DNA of 15,454 nt from assembly GCA_001970855.1 (NCBI GenBank), contig LSSN01002558.1, positions 1 to 15,454 on the forward strand. The letters run 5' to 3'. Made by a program: the position numbers and the translations under genes. Source of the DNA: Smittium culicis (taxonomy: Eukaryota; Kickxellomycota; Harpellomycetes; Harpellales; Legeriomycetaceae). Below, piece by piece: positions 1 to 9,415 of the stretch (the first letter of the stretch is position 1; every line of letters begins with the position of its first letter). A model generated the notes under the pieces. That model was not told the DNA's origin, did not search any database, and saw nothing but the letters and a program-made list of their open reading frames with translations.

Positions 1-49
1 ACTCTTTGTTGGTAAGCTTTTATTATTATATTTTTTTGTTGTTTCTAAA

Positions 50-1030
50 ATTTTACTAACTTTTTTTATTTAAATTCATGTCAATATTAGGAGTTTTATC
101 TATCGAAATGTCTTTTATAGTCGACTCCTTAACTATTAGTTCCCTTCATACCTTTTCGACACTACCCAGTTTTTTAATAGTAGTTATATCAGTTTTTTTA
201 TTCTCTATTATCGTTTCTTTGTTACTTATTTCTTGAATAAAAACTTTTTTTTGGGATTTTTGGGATTGATGCCCTATTTCTTTTTGTTTCTTTATATCAA
301 TTTTGGTTTTTAAGTCATAGCATTGATTTTTACAATAATCAAGATTATTGCAATATATACAAATTGGTTGAGCATCTTTCCAAAGCACGATTACTTTAAT
401 TCCTATTATTTCTAATGAAATAGTTATTGAATTTTTTTTTTTGTTTTAAAGCTTATTTTAATGCTTTTGGATGGGTAGGAGTTAATTTTTTTGTATTTGA
501 GTGCAGTTATATTTAGCGCTTCAAAAATTTTTTTAAAGTTCCTCATATGCTTTCTGGGTAACTTCCCAAACACTCAGACCATTGTATATGGTATTGTAAT
601 GATTTTTAATTCACCAGAGTATTCTATGGCTTCAAAAAGCTCAGTTTCAACCCATTTATATGTTATAATCATTTCTTTCATTTTCTAGGTCTTTTTTTTT
701 TATTTATTTTAAAAATAAAAGTTGAAGGAGGTTTTCAACTTAAAAAAATGTTTGGATTTCGCAAAACTGGATCAGTATATTTTCAAAGAAGTCTTCAATA
801 TTATTATTGAGTTCCTTCATCGTAACCCCCGAATTTCAGTGAGGTGCTGAATAAGCTAGGTATTTTCCTTTTTAAAGGATCGTTACCCATAGTAGTTTTA
901 TATAACGAGAGTGGGAAGAATTTTTTTTCATCTCTTCTGATGATATCGGATGGTTTAGTTCTATCTTTGACCACATTAGCCCAACTTGCGCTATGTTCCT
1001 TATATGCACTAGTATTTTTAGTTTCCATTT
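50..1030 (-). mobile_element. Decayed non-LTR retrotransposon ORF1 (gag-like) relic
   Basis: Reading the minus strand, an ATG at 1028 opens a 74-residue frame with the segment SWANVVKDR, a style common near the start of gag-like ORF1 proteins of LINE elements. The coding signal then continues in shifted frames: a piece starting MKELNNNIEDFFEN at about 821, another around 680-570 (MKEMIITYKW), one around 560-440 (VFGKLPRKHMRNFKKIFEAL), and, after a poly-A frameshift near 430, a frame reading VIVLWKDAQPICIYCNNL that carries a zinc-knuckle-like cluster at 361-320. An in-frame TGA at 148-146 is followed by about 28 more readable codons. I infer a dead ORF1 broken by several frameshifts and stops. 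In intact elements ORF2 (endonuclease and reverse transcriptase) follows ORF1, so any remnant should lie off the left edge. The exact clade (Tad-like, L1-like or other) cannot be told. Confidence 0.6.
146..430 (-). pseudogene. ORF1 C-terminal fragment with damaged CCHC zinc knuckle
   Basis: This is the best preserved part of the retroelement relic. The frame opens before 388 (the codon at 388-386 is GTG, not ATG) and reads through ...LWKDAQPICIYCNNLDYC. The spacing C-x2-C-x4-Y-x4-C fits the CCHC nucleic-acid-binding knuckle of gag-like proteins, except that Tyr stands where His is expected. His to Tyr needs a single C-to-T change (CAT/CAC to TAT/TAC), so this looks like decay. The segment after the knuckle is rich in Lys and Glu and ends at a TGA at 148-146. 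It should not be taken as a functional small protein: it has no start codon of its own and sits downstream of other broken frames of the same element. Confidence 0.55.
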
Positions 1031-2229
1031 ATCGCTTATTTTTTTGAAAAAAAATTTACATTTTAAACTTTACTTGGTTCTTATTCATAGGTATACTTTT
1101 TTTTTTTCTTTGTAAGAGAGAAGAAAGTTATAGTTTTAATAAATGATTGTATTATACACCATTCTATTATTTTTTGAACAATCAAATTGAAAACACCAGC
1201 TAAAAACAGTATAATCCAATTAAATTAATAGTTAAAACTAAAAAAAATATTGATCTACTACTAACCAATTGAATTTATTATTCCAAATTTGTGAGAAAAG
1301 TACACAATTTTAAAAGCTTTTCATTGAGCGATTTTCAAAATTTTGGCAAAAAACCTTATTCTGCGGAAAATCTACTATTTCTATTGCAAATCTAATTTTT
1401 TTGTTGGAAATTTTATATTGTTCTAAGAAAAATACTTAGAAAAAATTTACGACTTTATACGAGAGCTACCTGTAAAAACAAAAATAATAACCCAGATTTA
1501 AAGTATCGGAATATGTTTTATTTATAACAGAAAAAAAAATCAACGGAACAATATTTAAACTGAAGTTATTTAAAATATTTTATTGTTATTCAGAAAATGG
1601 TGTTTTAACGTTTAAGATGCCAGATTTCACAAAATGATAAGATTTTGGACTATAAATACGCATTTATTCGACTCGAGTTTAATTTTTATGCGCAGAATCA
1701 TATATATTTTTATTTGATAATTATGTTAACTATTACAAGCAAGATAAAACGATACTGTGATCGAAGTTTCCATAGAGTAAAGTTAAAAAGAGACGTTTTT
1801 TTAATATTTTTTGCAAATATAATGTTCCAAATTTTATGACAAAATAGCAAATAAGATTGTCACTAAACACAGTTTATTTTTTATTAAAAGTATAAAGCCA
1901 ATTCAGCGATATTTCAATTATCACAAAAAAAACTTTTAAATGAGGAGGGGGGGGGGGGTGGAGTAACTGTAATCTCAATTTTTTGGCTTTTGAAAAACAT
2001 TATTTAATTAAAAATCGTTTAAATTAGAAAAAAACAAAAAAAAAAGACTTTTAACTATCAATTTATTTATAATAAAAAATAATGATATAATAATACTGTT
2101 TCCCATGTAATGATAAGCTCACGAGCGATATAGATAGCTGAAATGAAAGACCAGTCAGCTTGAGAAAATATATAGAAAAAAAGGTAATGAAAAAAAAAAT
2201 TTTTTTTTTTTGGCAACTAGTTTGATTTG
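1031..2229. other. AT-rich intergenic region without a supported gene
   Basis: This stretch lies between the start of the ORF1 relic and the stop codon of SEC5. It is AT-rich with many A and T runs. The only sizeable open frame (plus strand 1645-1839, 64 codons) has no recognisable motif and an AT-driven composition. A run of 12 G occurs at 1947-1958. I see no tRNA-like element or gene fragment. The end near 2229 should hold the SEC5 3' untranslated region, because SEC5 is transcribed leftward. Confidence 0.6.
1947..1958. repeat. G12 homopolymer
   Basis: Twelve consecutive G, flanked by further G-rich bases (GAGGA before, TGGAG after), stand out in otherwise AT-rich DNA. Its function, if any, is unknown; it may also be a site of sequencing or assembly length error. 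Confidence 0.85.
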
Positions 2230-5200
2230 TTAAAACCTAAAGCATCTGAATTGGATGCTTGTGTGGCGGGTACATTTTCTTAGTAATCCAGATATTAGCT
2301 CCCAGTCGCGAGGAAGTAGTTTAATGGGATTAGCAATAGAGAAAGCGTCGGGCGGACCAACGGGTTCATCTTGGTAATCTGCTGCAAGACCCAACATGTT
2401 GTTGGATGATTTTTGGTATTTGTCGTGTTCACTAGAGTTTTTGCTTTGTAGACTAGAGTCGATGGATATTTGAGAGCCGCTGTTACTTAAAATTGATTGG
2501 TTCGATTTCGAGCCAGTTTTGTTTAATGATTTGGTGTACGATTGTGACAAGTATCCAAACAGGAGCCTATAGCACTCGTCTGTCGCTGGAGAGCTATAAT
2601 TCGATAAGGTCTGTGATATAAACAAAAGTTCAAGAGTAGCTTGAATTAAACCTTTGTTGCTAAATGAATCAACAGTTCTAAAAGATCTGGTTAAGCTCAT
2701 AAGCATATCTGCGTAGAGAGTTTGGAAAACCCTTTTAATCAATGGTTGCTGTGACAAGTTTCTTTTGCTTTTACTATAATCATTAATGCTCCCTTGTTTG
2801 CTGAACTGCATTGAACTTGACTCAGTGTCAGAAACTAGGTCTAGAATTTCAGCATGAACGAAAACCAAGTACAATAAAGCTTTATTAACATAAGGCGAAA
2901 TATCTAGGTGAAAAAAAAAAAAATTGTTAGTGACTGTATAAAAATGCTAACGAGTATTTAGTAGTTGATGATCAAAAGTAAAAAAAAAAAAAAAAAAATA
3001 TTAAACATACCTTTGACATCATCTTGGGTATTAGCCCAGTTAAACCCTCCCATAAGAATACCTCGCTTTATAATCACACCTAAATATTCAGATTTTTGCC
3101 AGGCATATTGACCAAAAACTAATTCGTCTAGCTTTCTAAATAGCTTTTCTAGATTTGGTACATAATTAGCTAGGTTGATCGAAAGAATTGATTTAACTGT
3201 TTTCGAGTGAATAAGGTCAGGGATTACTAGCATTCTAAAAGCTTGCATATTGCACAGAGTAGCTAAAACACAAAAATTTTCCTATTTTTTTTTTTTAAAA
3301 GTAAAGATGTTATTTATGTTAGTTGTTTTAAAAAGTAGGTAAAATTAACGTTTATGAATTCAAAAAAAGGTTACTTTAAGGTGTGATCCAACTTCAATTA
3401 CAGAGCGTTGTGATTTAAACCCTTCGTTTGAGATAAACAGTCCACTACTTGAGCCGCCGGATAAAAAGTTTGAGTTAGTGTTTATGCGTTTATCAACAGT
3501 TCCATGCATAGCAAGAAAATGGAGAGAGTCTAGAAAAGAGTTAATACTGTCAAAGAAAACCTTGCTTGTTTTGTTATATGCGAGAGCACAAAGCCTTGAA
3601 GATGCCTTATCAGCGTTTAAAAATTCTGGCGAAGGCACGTATGTTGTGGAAAAATTTGGGGCAACGCTAGAGGCAGAGCAAATAGCTTCGATTGTACCTA
3701 ATATTGATTGCTGGGCGCGTAGATAAAGCGGGACGATGTCGGTGTTTGCTAAAGTTTTAGCAGCATTTTCAGTGGCTTGATCAACAGACGTCGCTGAAGA
3801 TAGATCAGAGTTTGAGCTTTTGTTATTTGAAGATGTTTGTTGACGTCTACGAGGAATGTAGAATTGGGGCCAATGTTCAGTGCCGTATCGAAGCTTCCAT
3901 GTTTCCTGTAAATGGAATGTTTTAGAATCTAGTGAAATTGAAAAAAAAAAATATTAGATCAAAAAAAAAAAACGAAAATTAAAATTAGCGGGCGAAAATG
4001 AAAAAAAGTATATAAAATAAGTTTTAGACCTGTATCCCAGTATTCGCAAAGAACGTAGAGAAGGCCAGATTTGAGCTGAGAGACCAATATCCTGAGAATA
4101 TGGCATGATTGCTGCGATATTTTCAAAGCAGAAATATCATTAGCTGATCCAACGATAGTTTCGACAATTCCAGTCATGAAATAGCCTGTTAGTAGAGTGT
4201 GGGTTTGCGGAAGTTTCATTTGGATATTGGGAGCGAGGTTAGCAAGTTTGTTAGCTGTTAGATTTGATGAAGAGTCAATTTGATTTAGCCCAGATTCAGG
4301 AGCGGTGTTTTCAAAATCAGGAAGTAAAATATTTCTTAGAGGGATAGACGAGATGTTATCATGAGAGTTTTGTTTTGCTGACGGCTTGAGGTTATCTTGG
4401 GAGCTGTCAGCATCAGTATCACTAGCATGGTTAAATAGTATTTTGAACAAGTAGCTGCAATATTTTAAAATCAGATTTTCGACAAGGGTTAAAGCTAGAT
4501 CTTTCTTAGAAGTATCCCGGGCAGCTTCAGAGTCCTATGGTAAAGTGATAAACCAATTAAAAAAAAAATGAATAAATTTGTGGATATTATATATAAAGTT
4601 AGACTATAAGGATAGTTTTGGCTAGATAAAAAGAGAGGTATTTTAAATGCAGCATTTTTTTTTTTAAAAAAAAAAGGAAAATGTAGTTTACCGAGGAGTA
4701 TTTATTATCAATATAGGATTCAGCCAATCTCCAAAAATCGGGGACGCATCTGACAATTGTTGTAGAAATGCCTTTAATAGCATTGAAGATGAGTCGCCAT
4801 TGAGCGAAGGCTTCGTCGCGAACAGTGGAGTCGGAGTTATAATCGCTAATTCCTTGAGAGTGTAAAGCGCGTTTGAGTTCTTCAGCTCTTCTGTTAATTT
4901 TTGTTTCAATAGAATCTTCATTTGAAGACGAGTCTAAAATAGGCTTTATACTAAGAGAAAGATTTTTTTGTTTTTTAAGCAGAGTTTGGTAGACTTCTTC
5001 CATTTGTTCAGAAATCCAGCTGTACTGTTTTTTCAGGTAAAAACCTACAGGATCCTCTTCAGGTTCAACTTCTAGATCGTACAAGTGACTAAAAAGTGGA
5101 TTTAAAACAAATGATAATTGTTTTGGATAACAAATTTTAAGTAAGAACATAGAAGGAATAAAAAAAAAAGATGTAGAAAGGAAAGGAAAAGAGGAATAAA

Positions 5201-6865
5201 AATGATGATGATGGTTAATTACCGAATAACAACTTCTTGGGTATCTAGGGGGCGATAAGATTGGCTGAGATGCAAGTAGAGAGAGGAACGAAGTTCAATG
5301 AGACTATTTTGAACTTCATCCCAAACTTTATCAACAATAAAATCCAAGGCAGTGGCTTGGCGTAAGTCGGTACCAACTTCACCGCTGTTAAACTTCAGCT
5401 GTCTTAATAAACCCTTTCCTTTTTTATACTCGCGAACAGCGGCATCAAACTTGCCCTATTGTAATATTATTATTATTAATATAAATATTGAAACGAATTA
5501 AGGAATGATATAAAAATAGTAAGGTAGAGTAGGAGAGAGGTAGGATTACCATTCTGGTTAGTTCGATGAGATTGTGGGGAAGATTGAAAAAGAATTTGTA
5601 TCTTCCTACTACGCTTAAAGTACTTCTAATTTTATCGGCTTTATTTCTTCTAGAGATAATGGGGTTGTAAATTTTCTCAGCATTATCAGTACATTTTTTA
5701 ATAGCATTTTGGAACTTGATAGTTCCGAATTCATCGTCTTCGCCAAAACTGTGATTTTTCATTTCTTCGTAGAGCAGATCAATTTTATTTTTGGCTTCAA
5801 CGAAGCGGCCAAAGTTATTTTTAACCAAGACTTTGAGGGCTTCTGAGCGGTGAGACATGGCTAGGCGGAGAGCTTTGGCGCCATGAATGAGCTCAGTGTA
5901 GCTAGCATCTTTGTGGATTGTGGTTAAAAAATCAGTAGGAGAAAATTGCTTGTGAGTTACAAAGTACTTGCCGCCTGCATAAATATGGATAGTTGGAAGA
6001 AAATTAATTATAAGTGATAAAGTGCTGAAGAAAATATATTAAAGAGAAATGGCGGTAGAAATATTAAAAGTAACGAGGAATTACGTTGTGACAAATCGGA
6101 AGAATCTAGAGTATCTTTGTTTTCAGAAAGAGTGCTATTTAAAAATAAAAAAAAAAGCAGCAAAAAAGATTTATTAGTTAGGAGTGTTTTATAATAAAAA
6201 ATTGTGTGTAGGAAAATGTATGAGGGGGGAAGACGGGAGAGAGAAAGTGGAATAGTAAATAGAGGGGAAAAAAAATGAAGGAAAAGAAAAAGTATAGGTA
6301 TGAGAAATACCTAACAATAGATTTTTTGAGGCCTAATGGATCAACGTCTTTATAAACAGGAACATAAAACAGTTTAGTTTGGACATTATCGGAGGCAGCA
6401 ATATCGGGGGAGCCAAGTTTTTGGTTTCCAGAGCCAGGTATGTTATCGTTTCGATTTTTTAGAGCGTTGATGTCGTTGGAGCTGTTTTCGAGGTCGTTGT
6501 CAGCATTTTGATCAGCTTGTTTTCCATAGTCGAACTTTTCTTTAAAGTCAATATCTTGCAGAACATCGCTATCGGCGTTGTCAAATTGAGAATTTCCCCA
6601 TGAGTTTAAAGAGTAAGATTCGATTCCGTAGTGAGCAAGAACTATTTATTTTTTATTTGAAAAATAAGTAAAAAAAAAAAAAGCAAAGCGAAAAGAGATT
6701 AAAAATGAAGTATTGGATAGAAAAAAAAAATAAAGAACAAATATAGTGGTAAATGAAGAGTCAAGATTTAATATATTTTAAATATAGAGAAAAGTATGAG
6801 CAAGACGTAAATAGAAGGGGTTATGAGAGAGAAGCGAAAATACCTTCATGATCGTCAAGCTTCAT
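2230..6865 (-). CDS. SEC5: Exocyst complex component Sec5 (EXOC2), ten exons
   Basis: Sec5 is a subunit of the octameric exocyst, which tethers secretory vesicles to the plasma membrane before SNARE-mediated fusion. Exons on the minus strand: 6865-6844, 6641-6311, 6134-6085, 5974-5550, 5455-5223, 5088-4692, 4534-4030, 3928-3375, 3281-3011, 2903-2230. They join in frame to 1153 residues with TAA at 2232-2230. All introns are GT..AG; intron 7 has the weakest donor, GTCTAA. Family signatures: VLAHYGIESYSLNSW near the N-terminus, DPLGLKKSIV, and the Sec5 core from about residue 135, including MSHRSEALKVLVKNNFGRFV (from residue 174). Helical exocyst-rod segments follow, such as DPVGFYLKKQYSWISEQMEE. 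Ser/Asn-rich inserts in exons 7 and 10 make it longer than yeast Sec5 (about 970 residues, from memory). No Ral-binding TIG domain is visible, as expected for fungi. The first exon encodes only seven full codons and is the least certain part. Confidence 0.93.
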
Positions 6866-7495
6866 TTATAAGTAGCTTTATATAAGTAAATAAGGATTTA
6901 TAAATAGAGGCGTAGGTCAGCAAAAGAGTGGTCAAAGGTATAGTACAAGTATATAATATTGAGCGGATTAGGAAGAGGTAAGAATAGATTTATATAGGAG
7001 TTTGAAAAGAAGTAGTAGTAAGGGTAAGTTATTTTTTGGTGGGGATGAAAGACTAGGGGAGAGAGTGGTGGTAAAGTAGAAGACAAATAGATTCCAAAGA
7101 AATTATAGATGAAAGTTTTCGGGCTTTTAATTGAAAGATAGAGCCTCCAAAGCAAATGGCCAATATGACAGCGCTATAAATTATTAGATGGGATAGGTAA
7201 ATGGGCTATAAAAATATATGCTTTTTAAATTCACAAATAATGCTCAAAAGCGAGAAATGAATTAATGCAAATAAAAATAACAGTCCTTATTGGATAGAAA
7301 ATACTAGAAGCATGAAATGAGAAGTATTATTGGTTTAAGGTGGGAGGGAGAAGCGTTTATTGGATTATAATGAGAAAATGTATTTTATTGGACAAGAAAA
7401 GAATAAAAAAAGGTAATCTAGAGCATTCATAGGGGGAAGGGCGAATGCAGATTAGAGGAGACAGAAGAAGGTAAAATAAAGAAAAGATGAGAAAA
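6866..7495. other. Intergenic gap between ERD2 and SEC5
   Basis: This gap of about 630 bases must hold the ERD2 3' untranslated region and terminator and the SEC5 promoter, since both genes run leftward. It is AT-rich, and the minus strand carries long pyrimidine-rich stretches. The open frame on the minus strand (7155-6898) is low-complexity Tyr/Phe/Pro/Leu sequence and I do not believe it is a gene. I could not pick out a convincing TATA box or polyadenylation signal. Confidence 0.55.
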
Positions 7496-8328
7496 TTAGA
7501 CGGGGAGTTTGAATTTTTTGCCTTTGAGTACGCGAGTGAAGTAGATGTAGAAGAAATCGGCATACAAGAGGGTTTGTACGATTCCAGCGAGCCAGGCGAC
7601 CCAGTCGACGTAGTTTTCCATGTTGTAGCGGTATACCCAGTTGAGCAGGTAGAGAGCTCTGTATCCTCCTAGGGCAAAGATGTAATGGGCAGTGATGGTG
7701 TCGGCTTCTCCTGTTCTTTGAGTTTGGAACAGTTGGGGCATGATGGCAACAGCTTCCAAGTAAATCGAGAAAGACCACAGTACCTAAACGGAATTATAAA
7801 AGGATAAGTAAAAGGAGGTTAATGGGTATTAATGAGTTAAAAGACATACTCCGAGGACTGTTGAAGCGTCGGGGAATACGAGAGCAAAAATGGCAGCACC
7901 AACTAGTAAAAATTCGATGCGGAAAGTGTCAAGGGCAGAATCGTAAGTGGTTTTGAGGGAGGTTTTCATTAGGAAGATGGTGTATGCAGTAGCGCTGATG
8001 AACACGATTTTCATTACAGTGTTGTATAGAGATATGTAAGTGGTGAATAGGTTGACATATCTAGTTAAGAAGACAATGAGGTATAAGAGCTGGGATTTGA
8101 AGGATATTCCTATAAACGAATAATACATTAGTGTTATGAAAAAAAGTAACAGCTATGGTATATAAAAAATGTTTATGAATATATAATGAAGTGGGTAATA
8201 GGGCTAAAATAATGAGAAAACAGCAAAGAGATTTTACCTGCACAAGATTTAGTTTTAATGATCTTGGCTAAAAGAATAAGAATGGAACTAAGATGTAATA
8301 GATCAGCGGCTAATCTAAAAAGATTCAT
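7496..8328 (-). CDS. ERD2: ER lumen protein-retaining receptor (KDEL/HDEL receptor), three exons
   Basis: Erd2 is a seven-helix Golgi membrane receptor that binds K/HDEL-type C-terminal signals of escaped ER proteins and returns them in COPI vesicles. Exons: 8328-8238, 8109-7850 and 7783-7496, with introns of 128 and 66 bases. They join in frame to 212 residues, the family's usual length. The N-terminus [15 protein letters not shown] and the segments [38 protein letters not shown] and [12 protein letters not shown] are diagnostic. Numbering matches the human receptor: His12 (pH sensing), Arg47, Arg159 and Arg169 (binding of the signal's carboxyl end), Glu127 and Asp193 are all present, and the Lys-rich tail [10 protein letters not shown] is kept. 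Position 50 is Asn and position 117 is Gly, where animal receptors have Asp and Glu, so ligand preference may differ. The next minus-strand gene is SEC5, beyond a separate gap. Identity is essentially certain. Confidence 0.97.
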
Positions 8329-8735
8329 GGTGAATAGTATGGCTAGATAAAAGGGATGAAGATTTTGAGCTCAAAAACGAGAGTCTTTATTGCAGATATT
8401 TTGTAGTTTAGTGAAGTTCAATTAGGAGACCAAGTTGATAACCTAAGAGGAAAAAGTAAAAAAAAAAAAAAAAGATATAGTATAATAGAGTTTAGAATTT
8501 TTAGAGGGGAAAGAAGAGTATATAAGTTTCTGTAGAAGGATATTATAGGGGTGGTAAAGGAAGTAGTGATAAGTATTGGTATTTAGAAAGCAAGTAAAGG
8601 AAAGGAAGGTAAAGTAAAGTAAAGTGGTTGTTATTATCTATGGCTTTGTATTCACCTTAATTGAAGCTATTTTGCAGTGTAGAAGAGACAATATTTTAAG
8701 GAGGGGAGAGGGAGAAAGAAGCTGTCTTGACCTTT
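8329..8735. other. ERD2 upstream region, no gene
   Basis: This is the region upstream of ERD2 on the minus strand and should contain its promoter. It is AT- and purine-rich on the plus strand, with an A run around 8459-8473 and a short (AAAGT)3 tract at 8611-8625. No open frame or RNA gene is evident, and I cannot pin down a promoter element. Confidence 0.5.
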
Positions 8736-8798
8736 TAAAGTGAGACTATTTGGATTTAAAGTGAGACTATTCGGATATAAAATGGGTCTATTTCGACT
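8736..8798. repeat. Three tandem copies of a 21-base repeat
   Basis: The core TGAGACTATTTGGA begins at 8741, recurs as TGAGACTATTCGGA at 8762, and again, more diverged, as TGGGTCTATTTCGA at 8783. Each copy is joined by A/T-rich TAAA-type spacers, giving an exact period of 21 bases. It sits next to the transposase-like relic at 8954-9415, so it could be a terminal or subterminal repeat array of that element. I found no convincing inverted copy on the other side. Confidence 0.8.
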
Positions 8799-8953
8799 TT
8801 AAATGATGTAAACTAAGAGCATAAAAATGTTAACAAAAACACAAACTTAAATCCTACCTAAAAAACGCTTAGAAAAGCCTTTAATAAACCAAGCGAACTG
8901 AGTGGCTTACACTAGCATCTTTACCACATGTCTAGTAAGCCAATAATTTTACA

Positions 8954-9415
8954 TTATAGAACGATTTATTCGCTTATTGGATGAACCATGAAAAGTACTG
9001 GCCCATAGTTTTGGAACTCAGACAATTAATATATGTATATGCGAATCATGTTTTCCCAAGACTTCTTAGCTGAGACGGCAATGGCCAATTATTCATGAAT
9101 GCAATTTTTATTGCCAATAATTGAACGTTTCATATATTGTTACTGAATAAATGACCAATTGGGCTTGCAGACTTGAATTATACGCACGTTGTTTGAATTC
9201 TTGGCCAATATGCAGTCGCTATTTCTTGGTTAGATTTACTTTTGGCAATCTTCAACAAAGGCAAACCGCCGCGTAAAGCCATCTATAGCAATATTTTTCA
9301 GCCAAGAACTCGCTTTATAGCACTTATAGCTGGAAAAATAATGCAGCAACTCGATTGCTCTATAGATCTGTAGGCTATTTAGATAGTGCGGCCATGTACT
9401 GTCTATAATACACAT
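8954..9415 (-). pseudogene. Decayed ISXO2/Merlin-like transposase, N-terminal part
   Basis: From an ATG at 9415, one minus-strand frame reads for about 154 codons broken only by stop codons (seven, including the last) and no frameshift. The order of recognisable pieces follows Merlin/IS1016 transposases: an N-terminal helix (SLQIYRAIELLHYFSS, residues 14-29); a degenerate zinc-ribbon-like part with Cys32, the DGF..R pattern at residues 45-49, and Cys57; a stop-interrupted stretch where SIR-type residues are usual; then VSAKKSWENMIR (residues 114-125), like the S-K-T..W.N..R signature; and NYGPVLFMVHPISE, where the GG..VQIDES catalytic segment would lie. The rest of the DDE domain is missing: only about 150 bases remain before the 21-base repeats. 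The match is by eye from family knowledge, so the assignment is tentative; decayed coding DNA of another transposon is the alternative. Confidence 0.38.

Noticed and set aside
491..688. Plus-strand 65-codon hydrophobic frame
   Set aside because: It is the reverse of the ORF1 relic's minus-strand coding signal and has no motif.
1645..1839. Plus-strand 64-codon frame as a small gene
   Set aside because: It has AT-driven composition, no motif, no splice or promoter context and no recognisable relative.
3478..3726. Plus-strand 82-codon open frame
   Set aside because: It is antisense to SEC5 exon 8, which is clearly the coding strand by homology and splicing.
4688..4921. Minus-strand 77-codon frame inside SEC5 exon 6
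   Set aside because: It is an alternative frame of a conserved exon; the Sec5 frame is 5088-4692.
5089..5150. N-terminal extension MFLLKICYPKQL... of the frame leading into SEC5 exon 6
   Set aside because: It lies in intron 5. The acceptor at 5089 joins exon 5 to give VVIRHLYDLEVE in the Sec5 frame.
6898..7155. Minus-strand 85-codon Tyr/Pro/Leu-rich frame
   Set aside because: It is low-complexity pyrimidine-rich sequence in the SEC5 upstream region, with no protein-like features.
7452..7778. Minus-strand 108-codon frame overlapping ERD2 exon 3
   Set aside because: It is an out-of-frame shadow of the conserved ERD2 exon.
9074..9122. Inverted repeat CAATTATT / AATAATTG as a transposon end or regulatory hairpin
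   Set aside because: It is an eight-base AT-rich match inside the relic's reading frame, easily expected by chance.
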